The translations under genes and the position numbers were made by a program. Below, one piece after another: positions 23,216 through 36,118 of a DNA stretch of 64,000 nucleotides (position 1 is the first letter of the stretch; every line of letters starts with the position of its first letter). The stretch is from Spongilla lacustris (taxonomy: Eukaryota > Porifera > Demospongiae > Spongillida > Spongillidae), in contig OX442433.1 in assembly GCA_949361645.1 (NCBI GenBank), positions 967,718 through 1,031,717 on the forward strand, in the 5' to 3' direction. The notes beneath the pieces are model-generated. The model was given only the letters and a program-made list of their open reading frames with translations. It was not told the DNA's origin and did not search any database.

Positions 23216-24234
23216 TTAGGTTATCATTACTGTAGCTTTCTGCTCCTGTCTAGCATATCTAGCTCTCCCTATTGCAAATGAGATCAGTTTTTCTTGACTA
23301 TGTTTATCCTTTTCTTCTAACCACTGTAGAGTTCTGTTTCTTTTAGATTTTACTTTGCTGTCAACAAAACCAATGGTTGCATTTCTTGCACGTCGTATTT
23401 GATGGTCAGTTAGAGCAATGGTTTGCTCTGAATGCATGTTGTGGATTGGAGCACCTTGACTTCTGGATAGATTTCTTGAGAAGGGTTCGATAATGCACCA
23501 GTTAGATACGGCTGAAGCTGCCTTTGCAGAACATCAAGAACACATTGTAATGCCATAGTCATTAAGATGTTGAATTGCTCCTTTTCAAGAGGTGGAATCT
23601 CACTCTGCAAGCACTTCAGAGTATCATCATTCTCATTCAATTTCTCTGCAAACAAATCCTCAGCTGTTGTTAAAAATAATTCAGGTATTTACAAGGTATT
23701 GCAATCTATTGACACTTTCCTTAAGAATGGAAGCCACTTCTAAATTACCTTTGCCTTCATTATTGCAATAAAATATCTTCATCCAAGGTCCTGTTATTAC
23801 GTTTCCAATCAATCCAAGTACTCTAAGCTGAATAAGTATGCCATTATATTGTAAGTCCTTTATAAGAGATGTTCTCAGAGTGGTATTGAGGCACATATTT
23901 TGCAGGTAATTTAATAATTTATCTTTCAATTGGAACAGAACATGAAATCTATTACCTATACATATTGCACAATCACACCAGGCTTTGTATTTTCTTGGTG
24001 AAGAAAATGCTTGAATCCTGCAGGATCACCCTTGCCTTCCTTATATCGCATCTTTGTTAGACCATATATTAAATTACCAACCCTACAGTCACTACCAAAT
24101 GTGCTGCTTTCTATGTTGTGTTCTTTATCATATTTTTTAAAAGCACCTCTGATATCAGTTGATATGCTATCTAGAGGATGAACATTGCATCTAAGTTCAA
24201 GAGAAAAGGAATTGAATATATCATGACTAATCAT
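23216..24234 (-). pseudogene. Decayed mobile-element-type gene
   Basis: Four consecutive open segments on the minus strand read as one broken protein. The first ends KGDPAGFKHFL and runs across a 2-nt frameshift into GNRFHVLFQ. The second carries RVLGLIGNVITGPWMKIF. The third and fourth include SEIPPLEKEQFNILMTMALQ and EQTIALTDHQIRRARNATIG, then a lysine-rich tail. This order resembles an uncharacterised protein family that is multicopy in cnidarian, sponge and fish genomes. I cannot name the superfamily, and there is no zinc finger or DDE motif in the part kept. Stops and frameshifts separate all segments. Confidence 0.5.
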
Positions 24235-25168
24235 AATTCATAAAGCTACTGATGTTAGAAGTCTAGCAAAATCAGCATCTGCGAATTTTGTATGTATTCC
24301 CAACTACTTAACACCATTACGTTGGCATGCACACGCAATGATGTCCCGCTAATCACTAACGTAACCTCCAGCAAAAAAATAAAATATTGAGCACAGTCCA
24401 AAAATTCTGAAAATTGCATATTATTACACCAATAGATCAACGAAACGATGCAAGTTGTTTAAAAGGTGGTGCGGATAAAATGTCATCAAAAACAGGCATG
24501 ATTATATTACCGGAAGGTAGAATAGATTAAATAATTTCACACAAAACAGTGTTTTAAATAAAGCAACCACATTTTCTAACAGAGGATTGGTTACACACTA
24601 AGAAAACCAAATTCTAGCTTAATGTGACATGTAATACCATAGTTGTTACACATCCAATGGCGTGCTGGAAACGGACCTTTGCGCATCGTTAGATCGTCCT
24701 GAAAGTTTCATGGTACATAGCAATGGCATGTCTACAACCTTTTTTGACGTTTTCAAGAAGGTACAATCATGGGAAGAAAAAATATGGCAACGTTTATTGT
24801 ATACTCTAATTAGAAAGCAGTACACTTTAACATTCGTATTGCGCATGGTTATATACATAACTCTGTGTGAAAGAGCGTACAAACCTCTACGATCGGGGCA
24901 AATTTGAAGTTTTATCGTCCTTAAACTATCGAGAACAACATTTCAGTTCAAAAAGACCTATCTCTCGTAACCTTCCCAAAAACCAGTCACAATTTTTGAC
25001 GTAATTTTTGGGTACGCAGATTTAACGTTACGTGCAATGATTTCCAAGTACCTACCCATAGAACGGAATATATTGTGTCTGATGCTGTAGTGTGCATATT
25101 TATCGCCATATTGTGGGACAGCAAAAATGAAAAAGAAAGAAAGACCCCAAATCGAGACTTGATTTTAC

Positions 25169-25951
25169 CAAGGACACTTAATTATTACATGGACTGGAAA
25201 CCGCCGCGTAACGTAATACTATAAATTGTCGCAATCCTCGTTGCGCCTCTTTCGGACAAACAAAGGGTTTTGTGAAGTCGTCTTAGCTTTGGAGTGACTT
25301 ACAGTTACAGAAAGCTGTTCTTTTGTTGAGGTAAATCCGTTATAAGTCTTAAAGATTACGTTAACGTACGGGTCTTAGCTTCTACGTGCGTGTTTTGCCT
25401 TGCTACGCTACTGTGGTTAGGCTCCTGGACACACCGATGAGCAGACATTTGTTTTGAAAGGTGTTTCCAACGCTTAATGGTATGATACAACTCGTATGTT
25501 AGTTTGTATTGGAAAGGATGTTTCTTACAGAAAGGGCAAACGATTTTAATCGAACGATGCGCATGTTCTCTTTGTCAGGCCTCTGCAAATATGGTAATAG
25601 TTATGGCCTTATTTAACGTTCCACAGTATACCAGGATGGTTTCTCTAACTCGAGATTATATTTACATGATGACTGAACCTGTATTTATTTCTATACATTA
25701 CTTTGAACTGATGTTTATTAATTATTGGTTCATTGCTCATTTTGAATTAGCGATGCCAAAAATAGCGAAGAATGGTTTATACATAACAAAAAACAACGTC
25801 GTGGCACCCCAGACAAGTCCCAGTCTTCTGATGCACTACAACAGACACATCGTCTTGTACATGTACTGACTCATTAATAATTCATGAGCAATGAGGATGG
25901 CGACATGAATTTATTGTGGTTTCCAGTCCATGTAATAATTAAGTGTCCTTG
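25169..25951. mobile_element. 783-bp element with perfect 34-bp TIRs
   Basis: The first and last 34 bp are exact inverted repeats beginning CAAGGACACTTAATTATTAC. Both sides are flanked by ATTTTAC (25,162-25,168 and 25,952-25,958). A 7-8 bp target duplication and CA-starting ends suggest a hAT-type non-autonomous element. The longest internal frame (25,504-25,869) has no recognisable domain. Confidence 0.85.
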
Positions 25952-26265
25952 ATTTTACAAGTGATCTGACACATATTGATACAGACTGATTTTCTTACAT
26001 TTTTTTGCTGCGGAAACCAACCTCGGCCGGTGCCTTATATCGCAAGGAAAGTGACTCGAAATGATATCCCTATTTTGCTATTTATGACTCAAATAAAGGA
26101 TTGTGGCTATATGTGCGATAGGTCCGACGCACATGGCAGCATTTTTCGCAACAATTTTAGGCCCGAAACTATTTGCTCATCTAACCGCGCGGTGCAAATA
26201 GTGCAATTTTTAATTGTACATATAAATAAAGCACTAAAACTAGCATAGTTTTAATGCTTTAATAC

Positions 26266-26385
26266 TTGGACAGTATCAAAAGCTTCCGCGCCCCCTCCCG
26301 CACCCACCCCCTTCTGGGGATCCACGCCCACTTTCTTATAACTTTTATTAACCGTGCCCCCCTTAAAAATTCCTGTATCCGCCCC
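26266..26385. mobile_element. hAT-like fragment
   Basis: GC-rich sequence ends in TGTATCCGCCCCTG, the complement of the CAGGGGCGGAT terminus seen elsewhere. It is abutted by a 24-bp segment (26,389-26,412) that is an exact inverted copy of 17,261-17,284. Confidence 0.45.
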
Positions 26386-27013
26386 TGGCGAGGGTGTGGC
26401 TACGTCAGACTACATACGTTATGGAAATCCGAATCGTATAAATATACAAAATTTTGAATTGATATAGGATTACCCTGTATATAATACCTTAGTAATAGGT
26501 ACTAAGCCCCTCCGCCCGCAACAAAAAATAAAGGCTCGTGTTTAGAAGAGCGTATTGTCGTAAGCGTTATTAACGCTAGCGCGTACCTGTTTCAACAGTT
26601 CTGGAAAGAAATGGTACGCTAACAAGATTTTGAAGAACGGCGCACAGCAGCGCTCGAGATTACGACTATACGCTCGTTCAAACACGAACCAGTGTTTTGT
26701 AATGTTTGCTATACGAATGACTTGAAAAACACCATCACTATTGAAGTTGTTAATTTGAAACCATATCTTGAGCTGCTTATAGAAATCTCTAATTTTGATG
26801 AGGGCCTTGAATATGAATATAAGGTTTTTGATAAAATTACTTAACCACCTAGTATAAATTTTTATTGGATAACCTGTATAACATCAATAAAATTATTTCA
26901 ACCCCTGATTGAAAGCTCGTTTTGTGCAGAATTCGTGGGGCAATGAAATATGTGGTTTATCTCCTTGATGTGCTCTGGTAACTGTATGCTCCTACTTGCC
27001 ACTTTCAATTTAG

Positions 27014-28057
27014 GTCTGAAAATTAAAGTACATAATGTGGGCAGGCAAATTAATTACACATATGGACATGCTGGTGACTCAAGACCTGTTAACTGGAAGA
27101 TAATAGTGACTGAGGAGGACCTTATAGAAGGTGAGCACATATGCTGCCTACAGCTCAAAGAAGGTGTGGACTTGGACCAGCTGGCGGAGCAGTTCCAGAG
27201 TGCTCATGCAAAGGCTTTAGTATTTGTGAATACCAGAGATGACTTGGTGGTTGAGACACAACAGTGGCCTCAGGACAGTACCATACCTATATTTCTGTTG
27301 AAAGCCAGTGATGGAAAGGAACTGTTGTCAACTCTAGGGGATAACGAAGTGTTTGGGAAGGTGGAGGTTGAGAGCCATGTGGATAGTGTTCCTGTCACCA
27401 CTACTGCAGTCACACAAGAGCCAGTTGCAGCCTCACCTGTGAGGCCTGCACTGCCAGAGAAGAAGGACAAAGAAGGTTGGCAATGTACTAACTGCCATTT
27501 GACACTTGAGCTACAGGTTGTGATAATCATTCAGGTTACATGGATAAGCTAAAGAGAATATTAAGCGTGGGCTTCAAAGCAGAAGTCAAGCAGCTGATGT
27601 TCAGAAATGACACTCCTGTGGTGGTGTCTGAGGACAGTGGAACCTTTGTAATGGTGATGTCTACTTTCCAACAGTATGAGAGAACAGTAAGTACCATGTA
27701 GACATGAGCCTGTTATATTACAGGAGTTTTGCTTTAGTGTCTAAAGGGTAAAGGTGATGGTAGCCATGGTGATGTGCTGAAGAGGCTTGTGAAATGCTTT
27801 AACAGCAGTGATGTGTTTGAAAAGGATTTTCCCTTCTACATCATTCTTGCATATCGGATAAAGCTGTATGGTTTATTGAAAGCTTGTTAAGGTGTTCGAA
27901 TGTTATTTGTTTTCTTTCCAGTAATCGTAGTATCTATGGATGTGACAATTTGGCACCATTTATTAATACCTGTATTGACAAGATGGAGGCACTGGACATG
28001 CTGAAGTTGTGTTCTACCTTGAGTGCTTTTTTCCAGAGGTTTGACTTTAACCAATAA
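27014..28057 (+). CDS. PA-domain-like protein of unknown function
   Basis: The last four exons are 27014-27475, 27517-27686, 27738-27865 and 27922-28057, with introns of 41, 51 and 56 nt. The first of these introns carries a TACTAAC branch site. Phases agree throughout. The stop TAA at 28,055-28,057 overlaps an AATAAA signal. With the candidate first exon at 16,564 the protein has 338 residues. The middle part (KALVFVNTRDDLVVE, then IPIFLLKASDGKELLSTL) has the layout of a protease-associated (PA) fold. A proline-rich linker follows, then a helical C-terminal half I do not recognise (VLKRLVKCFNSSDVF). No membrane segment or enzyme motif is visible. If the first exon is wrong, the start lies elsewhere upstream. 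Confidence 0.65.
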
Positions 28058-31000
28058 AAATAGGGTGTTATGGGAATTATACTGTGTAGTGGAGTTGAAA
28101 TTTAAATCCCTCGATTATTGAAATATTTTGCATTGAAGTTTAGGTAGTATTTATTTAGTTGTTATTGTGTCCATTTAGCGACCTTTAATTTAATTTTGAT
28201 TTTCTCTGTGTATATGCAGTATTCTCTATGAAGTGTGACTGCCTGATTTAAATTAAAGGTTCTTTTGCTTGTTCTGAATTATTTCATCAGTGGTTAGTAA
28301 AACTCTCTATAACAAATAAAAGAAGGGCAATGCTTGCATTGTTTTGTTTTTTTTGTTAATTACAAATTCTTTATTGGCAGTCAGATTTTCAACTCATGAT
28401 CATAGAGAACAAAGCGATATTAAGATCTTGAACAAAAGGGTTATTGGCATTTTGCAGAACTGTCTTATGTGGCATGCTAGATACCTCTGCTTGCCTGTAG
28501 GTATTTAGCCACTTTCAGTATTGCCGCATAGGATGCAAGAGTGTGGGTTTTGAAATTAGTAAAATGTGCAATCATATTTTTAGTTTAAGATATCACACTA
28601 TAATATAGCAGAATTTTGAATAATTGATTTTGTATATTTTTAATAAGCAGTTGCTCCTTGTTTCCAATAGTAGTACATGTATAAAATTGAACAAAAATTG
28701 TAGTACTTTTGTGGCTGCCAATGTTTACAATAAACTCTTGTGGATCAAACTGACATGTAGCAATAGTTCCCTGGTAACCACTGCAGAGTAGGATACACAT
28801 GTGCATAGCATGTGACAAATCATACATAGAAGAATACCTGGATATGAAACATGTGATTACTTGGCGGTGAATGCTTTGAAGCTACCCATGTTTTGCTCAG
28901 GGGCGGATCCAGGATTTCGGGGCAAGGAGGGTGCGGTGACAGGCAAAGGGTGGGGCGGGACATACCTACCCCCAGCAAGGGGGTATGTGAGCACGGTTAG
29001 CTCCCCCATCGGGGTCTGCAACTGTCACACTTTTTAAATCACAGAACATAGCATAATTGCATAGAAACATGCAAAAAAACAGATAGAATAATAAAGTTAC
29101 TTGCTTCCAGACATTCCTGTAGTCTTGCAAGCCAGGACTACTTTGTTATTGAACGGCATAATGATTAAATATTCCGATCGGAATAGATAAGCTGGCTCCA
29201 CCTACACATTGGTAGGATCACTGCACCGTTCTGTGGTGTATCCAGTTGTGTGTATAGCATATTGATAGTTGTATCATAACATAAGAAGTCATGAATTTTA
29301 AATAACATAAATTTTGCTGGGGGAGGGGCGGGGGGGGAGGGGGGCAAATCTACCCCTGTCGCTTAACCCTCTTATTCGAATAGGTTTTCACTGCTATTTG
29401 AGACAAAAACCAAGATCCTCAGTATTCCTTGTCTAGTAACTGCAGGTCTCACCTATCAGGTTCAGGTTTTGAAGTATGATTTATTCAAATTGTGCTACGT
29501 AAGTACTGTTGCTATCATTTCATGTTTTTAAAAAAAACCTAGAAAGGTTTCCAATTGTACATGTATGTTTTTATAAGCAACACTTTGTGTTAAACCCTCT
29601 GTGGGTCAATTGTAATTCGTATAGCCATGGCAAGGGGCTTCAGCGTGTGGGTACAACTGCGGCTTTGTGACTAAGCCATGGACCCATTGTGTTTTGGTAT
29701 GTGAATTAGACTATGCAACAAAGTTCATTCTCTTATATATTAAGTACAAGTTACTACATGTATGTAGCATGCATACTACCAGAGGTTATGCATACTTGAA
29801 GAAGCCTTTTCAAAAGGTTTTTTTATGTCTTTCTCCAAGTTTTCTATTTGGTTAATGGATTAGTGGATTAGTACAAACACATCATGGGTGAAGTAAAGTC
29901 ACTGAACCCTACATACGAAGAGGAGATGTATTTTATATCAATCACTGCTGTGTTGAAAATAGAGGATCTCCAATTCTTCTACAGGGGTGACTTTCCTGTG
30001 ATGCTTGGAAAGCAGGATAGCACTTTGGATGTGTTCAAGTTGCTTGAGACTGCATGTTTGGACTTGGCTGTGGTATCATTAAAATGGAGGTTGGAAGAAG
30101 GCAGATTGGCAGAGCATCTTGTATACAAGAGAATAGTCTGGGGTATGTTGTTGGTTCTCTGAGAGGTGACTGTAATTTATTGTCATCTTTTATTTAATAG
30201 TCAGTGTTGCTCTGAAGTGTCACTCAGAGGCTGGTGCAGTGACCAGGAATAGTGTGGATGAGATATGGAATAAATACCTAGTGCAGGTTTGTTGGTACAC
30301 ATTCTCAGACTGTTAGTAATGACCAGCTATTGTAGATGGTGAGAGAGCAGGTGTTCACTCCAGAGACCATTGAGGACCTCAGGCATGGGTTGAGCCTGAC
30401 CAAACTGCTGAACATTCCTTCTGCTGCCATGATGAGTTCTCACCAAATGATTGAGTTGTTCTGTGTTGGAAACTCTGTTAGACCTCTATCACTCCTTATG
30501 TACGTTGGGCTTTTGTCCTTATTGGCGCTAGGTCTGTATGGGGTACACCATACATGGCCGTACGCGTGCGGGGGGTGGGGGGAGGTCAATTGGTTTGAAC
30601 GACCCTGTCCGCAAAACAAGGTCACCATCACACTTGAAAGTTACACTTAGCAATTGTTGATTAATCCACCCATATTTGTATGCGTATGTATATGGGATGA
30701 AAATGTATGCATATACGTACATTTAGTATTGATATAATAGATCACAAATGTTATTGTATTAAGGTCACCTATTAATAAAAATTGCAACCCCCCCCCCCAC
30801 TTTCCAAATGCTGCATACTCCCATGCCATACATGTAAGTCGACTTGTTTATATTTTATTTTGGTATAAGGCATTTCAAATATTCTATAGCTGCTGCAAAC
30901 AATAGTTGAATAATAAGGGTACTGAGCACTTTCCTACAGCAGGTAGGGTTGTGATAAAATTTGGGCTAATTTTAACATTATAAATATTATAAGCCTATTC

Positions 31001-33750
31001 ATCTGTTGGTCTTATGACATGAAGCTACAACCCCTTAAAAGCTTTTTTAATGAACATATCTATAAACACTTCCGCTTACTTTTATCTACATGTAAGGAAT
31101 GAAATAAAAAGATTTATTTAGCTTCACAGAGATGTGGCACTCGTGTAACCATTTTTCAATGGGAGGCAGTTAACATAGGTCCATAACTTGACAAATTGTG
31201 TTCAGTTGATTCACTTTTCGTTTAGTACACTCGTGACATTGTTTTTCTTGAAGACTACTCATGTAGATCTACATTGCATTTGAGAGTAACACACTACATG
31301 TATCAGTTTATTTTTAAAACAAACAATTGTATTTGGCATTGTGGTATTTTGACACAAAACGTATCCCACATTCATTGCTAATTAGTATCATTTGTCCATT
31401 TCCATTCATTGCTAATTAGTACTTGATCATTTGTCCATTTCTATCCCATTAGTGGTACACCCTGGATCAGATGACAAGCACTTTACCTTTTCCCTCAGGA
31501 ACTATCTTGATTGCATGGTTGAATTTATAACTAGCAAAGATGATATTTTACATTTGATCACTGCTTTGCGAGCATACTATCACTCCTGGATACTTGAATC
31601 CAAGTTGAAGGCTCTGAGCACTGAGGGCACAGTTGCAGGAGCAATATGGGAGGTAAATTACAGTATGTTTTATGAGGTCTATGGTTTGATGGTCTCTAAA
31701 TAATCAGGGTATCACATTTGTGGACAAATTGAGGGAGATTCTTCAGAAGCAGGATATTGATGAGGAGCTGTGTTGTTCTGAAGAGCTTGGCTGGCTTTCA
31801 GCACTGCTTAACCTGGTGGATGTGACCAAACCAGGTGCAGCAGAGCATCTGATGAAGTTCTTCAGTAAGGGCAAGAGTCGAGTTCTAAAGACTCATCATA
31901 CACAACTAACCAAAGATGTATGTACATGTGCTTATTTGCGGAAGTGCATAAGGTGGAATACCTTTTGTTTGTAGGTGATTGAGAGAATAAGGAAATCATT
32001 TCCCCAACTTCCAATTCATCTGTTTTATCCTTTGTACAAGCAGATTTGGATATGGCCACCTGAGGTTTGTTTGCTATTTATATTTTCATTTCTAATACAG
32101 ATACATGTACTAGGACAAAACCAATTTTCTTATTAAGCAGTTCACAGACCACATTTTGCTTAGTACCTCATAATCAACATTAATTTTTGGGTTGATATTA
32201 TATTATAGACAATAAGCTACTGTTTGTTTAAAAATCCTCAGTGTAGGGGACAAAATTAACCTAATGTTTTAGGCAAGCACCTGCATGTACATGATGCATA
32301 ACATTTGTGTTCAAACCAAATGAAGAACAAAGCAATGATGTGTAAGGGAAAACTGGATTTCAAAGTAAATAATTGCAGGAATAGATCACGCTAATCATGT
32401 AGCTGCACACACAAACTAACAGGCTGCTGAATGACAAAATGCACCTCCTAGTATATCTAATGGAGTGCACATGTGTGGTGTAAAATATTTCAGCATAAAG
32501 TGTGCTGACCACTACACTGGATAGCTGGGAATAATTACTATTTGTACTCCAAACTCTTCCTATCCTACTGCAACAAACCTTTCTTGGCTTGTACCCCACT
32601 GCCAGCTGGGTGAATGTAATATAAGATATCAGTAGTACTTCAATAATTATGCTAAGCTGTATGTCATAATGATCATGCAGTTGTTCAGGCAAATATTCCT
32701 CCTTGGTATGAATCACTTTCTTTTATTGCAACCATATTGAGTACTTTAGGCCACTGAATTGGGCTACTGATGTAAACATTATTGATGTTGCAGGGTAACA
32801 TCTTGTCCTTGGTCCGGTTGGCCAGACTGTACTCCTGAATCATGTGTATCATTCCTATTGGAAAACAGATAATGACTTGAAAAGCTATCACAGCTTTATG
32901 CATGTGAATCTGATTAATGGCAAACTCATTGCTGTTGCCATGTGTTGTCAACCTCCTTTTGGAAAATCGCCTTTACTATTACCATAGATGGCAAATGGCT
33001 ACCATTGACTTCATGGGTCTATTTAATCAGTTGTATTCAATGCCAGCAAGGCAACATGAAGTTCCGTCAATCACAAAGAGATCGACGAAACTTTATGATC
33101 TTGCTGGCAGTGGCTCACTATCGTGTAGCAATTCAGAGCCGGTGGTAGCTCTCAAATTTAACCCAGGTAAGAGGAGGGTGCCAAGTAGGGGGAGAGAGCG
33201 GGAAACCTCCCTGCTAGGTGTGGAAGCTTTTGAAGAGTATATGGTGATTGATATATGAAACCACATACTAGTTTTTAAAATAGTACATATATCTTTGCAA
33301 TATCACCACATAATCGGGTATCCTTGCATGGATGAGGGCAGTGAGTTATAATAATACCACCCCTGCCCCCCCTTCCCCACTCATAGGTGCACATGTTACT
33401 ACACAAGTTACGAAAGCACAAAAATCTACACACCAATGTATCCTTGGTTCGATCAAATTTGTAATCTATTCTCAGATGCTGAATTATTTGCTACGGCTTT
33501 GAGATTCAGATCATCTGTACGTTCCTTGTGCACATACATGTACACGTAGAAGCATGAGATAGTTTAACCTATCTTGTCGCATGGTGGAGCGTATTTAGGT
33601 CTTTACTCTCCCCAGTGCACTAAATGACTGTTCATTAGTTGCCAGCATGATGAGTATCTGTTTCAGAATACTTCTGATACCAATGATTTCTTTGCAAGGT
33701 TTCCACATTATTATTCAACAATGCCCAAAATGTTGGGTGATATGTGTTTG

Positions 33751-34349
33751 TCATTGTAGTTTTTTTAAATAACTTTAATTAACTACACACTTATTTAGAC
33801 AGCTGGTAATTTCTTTGCGTACCGAGTCATAATAGTGTACATGTCTTGCATCAAGTTGCCACTGCCCGAAATCGGTGACAAGGCACACCAGCCTTTGAAC
33901 TTAAGCTTTCTCCATGCAGCGTGAATTTGGGAAATCATCAGTCGTGAAGCTCTCATTCCAAGCCCAGTGGTTCCAAAGGTGGCCATGGATGGCTACGTAC
34001 ATTACGATATTAATCGTGATCAAGCTTTCTGCTTTAATGTTCATGTATCATGGCTTACAAGAATAATTATTTACTACCACAACTTCTTTAGAGAAATCCT
34101 TCATATCTACGGGCCTTAATTGCTGGAAAGACGTTCACAAAGTTCTAAATTTACGAATTCATTGCAGACAACGAACTAGGAGACTCTGAATTTAATGAAA
34201 ATGATTACTGTATGGGAAGTATGTATCTTACTTTTTGGTATCGATAAGCGCGATAATAAATCATTAACTCATGAATATTAATGAGCCGCCCCGACTCCTT
34301 CCGGCGGCTCTGAGTCCAAGGCAAAGATTCTACCTACCTGAAATTGCTA
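33751..34349. mobile_element. 599-bp insert present only in copy 2
   Basis: Copy 1 reads straight through (5,509-5,520), while copy 2 has this extra block between TTGGGTGATAT and ATTGCTAAATGTAGG. It contains a GCCGCCCCGAC/CCGGCGGC inverted pair near its right end. A 63-codon minus-strand frame (33,795-33,986) has no recognised domain. No clear target duplication is visible, so a deletion in copy 1 is the alternative. Confidence 0.55.
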
Positions 34350-34507
34350 AATGTAGGTATGTAATATTGATAAAATAATGAATGTATAATTTCTGCAAAC
34401 CCTTGTTTCCATACTTTTTACTCAATTGCTGTCTGGAAATCCTACATCACCAATTTTATTTGATCAAATTTTTATATCTTGTTTAGATATACAAGTAAAT
34501 CAAAAAC

Positions 34508-34760
34508 TTCTCTATCGAGAAAGTGATGGTGGGATGTAGGATTGGTGGTGCAAAAGCAAGGAACAAGGTACAGTACGTTTGGTAGAATCCTAGAACTAAC
34601 AGTCTCGAAAATTTGCAAATGAAGAAGCCTATTTGCAAATGTAGGACTGTTAGTTCTATGATCCTACCAAACCTTACTGTAACATACTGTACCTTGTTCC
34701 TTGCTTTTTGCACCACCAATCATACATCCCACCAATCACTTTCCGGCTCAAATCTCAATA
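34508..34760. mobile_element. Hairpin MITE with roughly 100-bp arms (copy 2)
   Basis: The left arm (from about GAAAGTGATGGTGGGATG through GGTAGAATCCTAGAACTAAC) is matched by an inverted right arm ending CCCACCAATCACTTTCC. The short centre carries ATTTGCAAAT blocks. This is the complete form of the truncated hairpin at 5547-5692. Confidence 0.85.
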
Positions 34761-35476
34761 GAGAAGGGTTTAATTTGATTTACTTTTTCCCCTATTTTTT
34801 TCTTCTCCGCCAGGAGTATTAATATAGAGTCAAACCTGACAGCACATCGATATTTCCTAGCTTGTTCACCAAAGCTTGGACTCGGTGTATTTATTGCAAT
34901 TTATAGCACACTGGGATTTGTCTTATTGGTATCGGGTGCTACGATGGTGAGCTGAGTAGCCCAGCTTGGCCTCCTTGTTCGCTATTTTATCGATACCTTT
35001 ATTGTTCTTCGGATATCTGAGTTCTCTTTGGCTTGGTCAGAATTAGAACCACCTGTTGTTTACATGCAGTAGTCTGCTGGCCCTACTACCGCATTTGGTC
35101 TGGTAGTAGGTAGACAAACCTATACCAAGATTTGCTCTGCTGCAACGGGGAGTGCAGTCCAATCGGATTGCAGTGGGACGGGTATTCCTAGTCCTACACA
35201 TATTATTACCAAGGCCCAAATGTACGTAACGATGATTATCGCTTACAGTATAACCAACTGTTGTGATAAAATAATATGAATGTCCTATCTTTCAGTTAGC
35301 TCGTGATGACTTGATGTATTTTCTGAAATGGTCAAATGGCCAAGAGCAATGTGCAAATTGTTTTGCCGCAGCAATCATAGCTGGCTGTAAGTGTTTGCTT
35401 CTTTTTGCACATTTTAGCCATTGCCCACTGTCACGCAAAAATTGTACTGGGCGAAAATTGTACTGCCCGATACACG

Positions 35477-35522
35477 TTTCGCAACCAAAATTGTACCGAG
35501 CGGTACAATTTTGGTTGCGAAA
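35477..35522. repeat. Perfect 22-bp-arm hairpin
   Basis: TTTCGCAACCAAAATTGTAC and its exact complement face each other around an AG spacer (22-bp arms). Part of the larger repeat unit is found again inverted at 36,935-37,056, where the central hairpin is degenerate. Confidence 0.9.
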
Positions 35523-36118
35523 AGTGTACCAGCCTTGCCAAAAGTGTACCGGGTAGTGAGGAAGGACCGTTAGCTTAAACCAGCTAGAATTGATAAGTTG
35601 TCGGTTAGACCTGGCCGTGAAAAGAAAATGCTGCATTTGCATGGATGCAACTCATTAGTTATTGCATTTGTCCAGGCATATATACAATTTGCCTAAAGTA
35701 TATATGGTCATTAAGTAACGCTGTTATTTATTATACCTTTACCACATCCATACTGGAATAGTTTGGTATACATAATATGATTTAATGCTTAATACGATGT
35801 TATCAGTTACAGTGCATGTATACATGCAGCTAGGTAATAACTAACGATATCTGTTATCATAAAAAATGTGATTCAGACACGATGCATATACATTGAGTTT
35901 ATACTATTACAGTCGCCTAACAGGTTCATAGTGGTTGGATAAGTTTGCAAATAAATAGCTTCTTCGGAATGTCAGTATTGTACCGATGCATGTCTTCACA
36001 GTGATGTGATGAAAACTGCAGCCACTTGTATGTATGTACGGATTTACAAAACAGCTGTATCAAATACCAAGGTTGTTTTTTGAGGCATGCTGCTATCAAT
36101 GTCATCATAAATAGATCA

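Noticed and set aside
27476..27534. Zinc-finger-like WQCTNC motif at the end of the PA-like exon
   Set aside because: These codons belong to a 41-nt intron (27,476-27,516) with a TACTAAC branch site. Splicing it out keeps the frame open.
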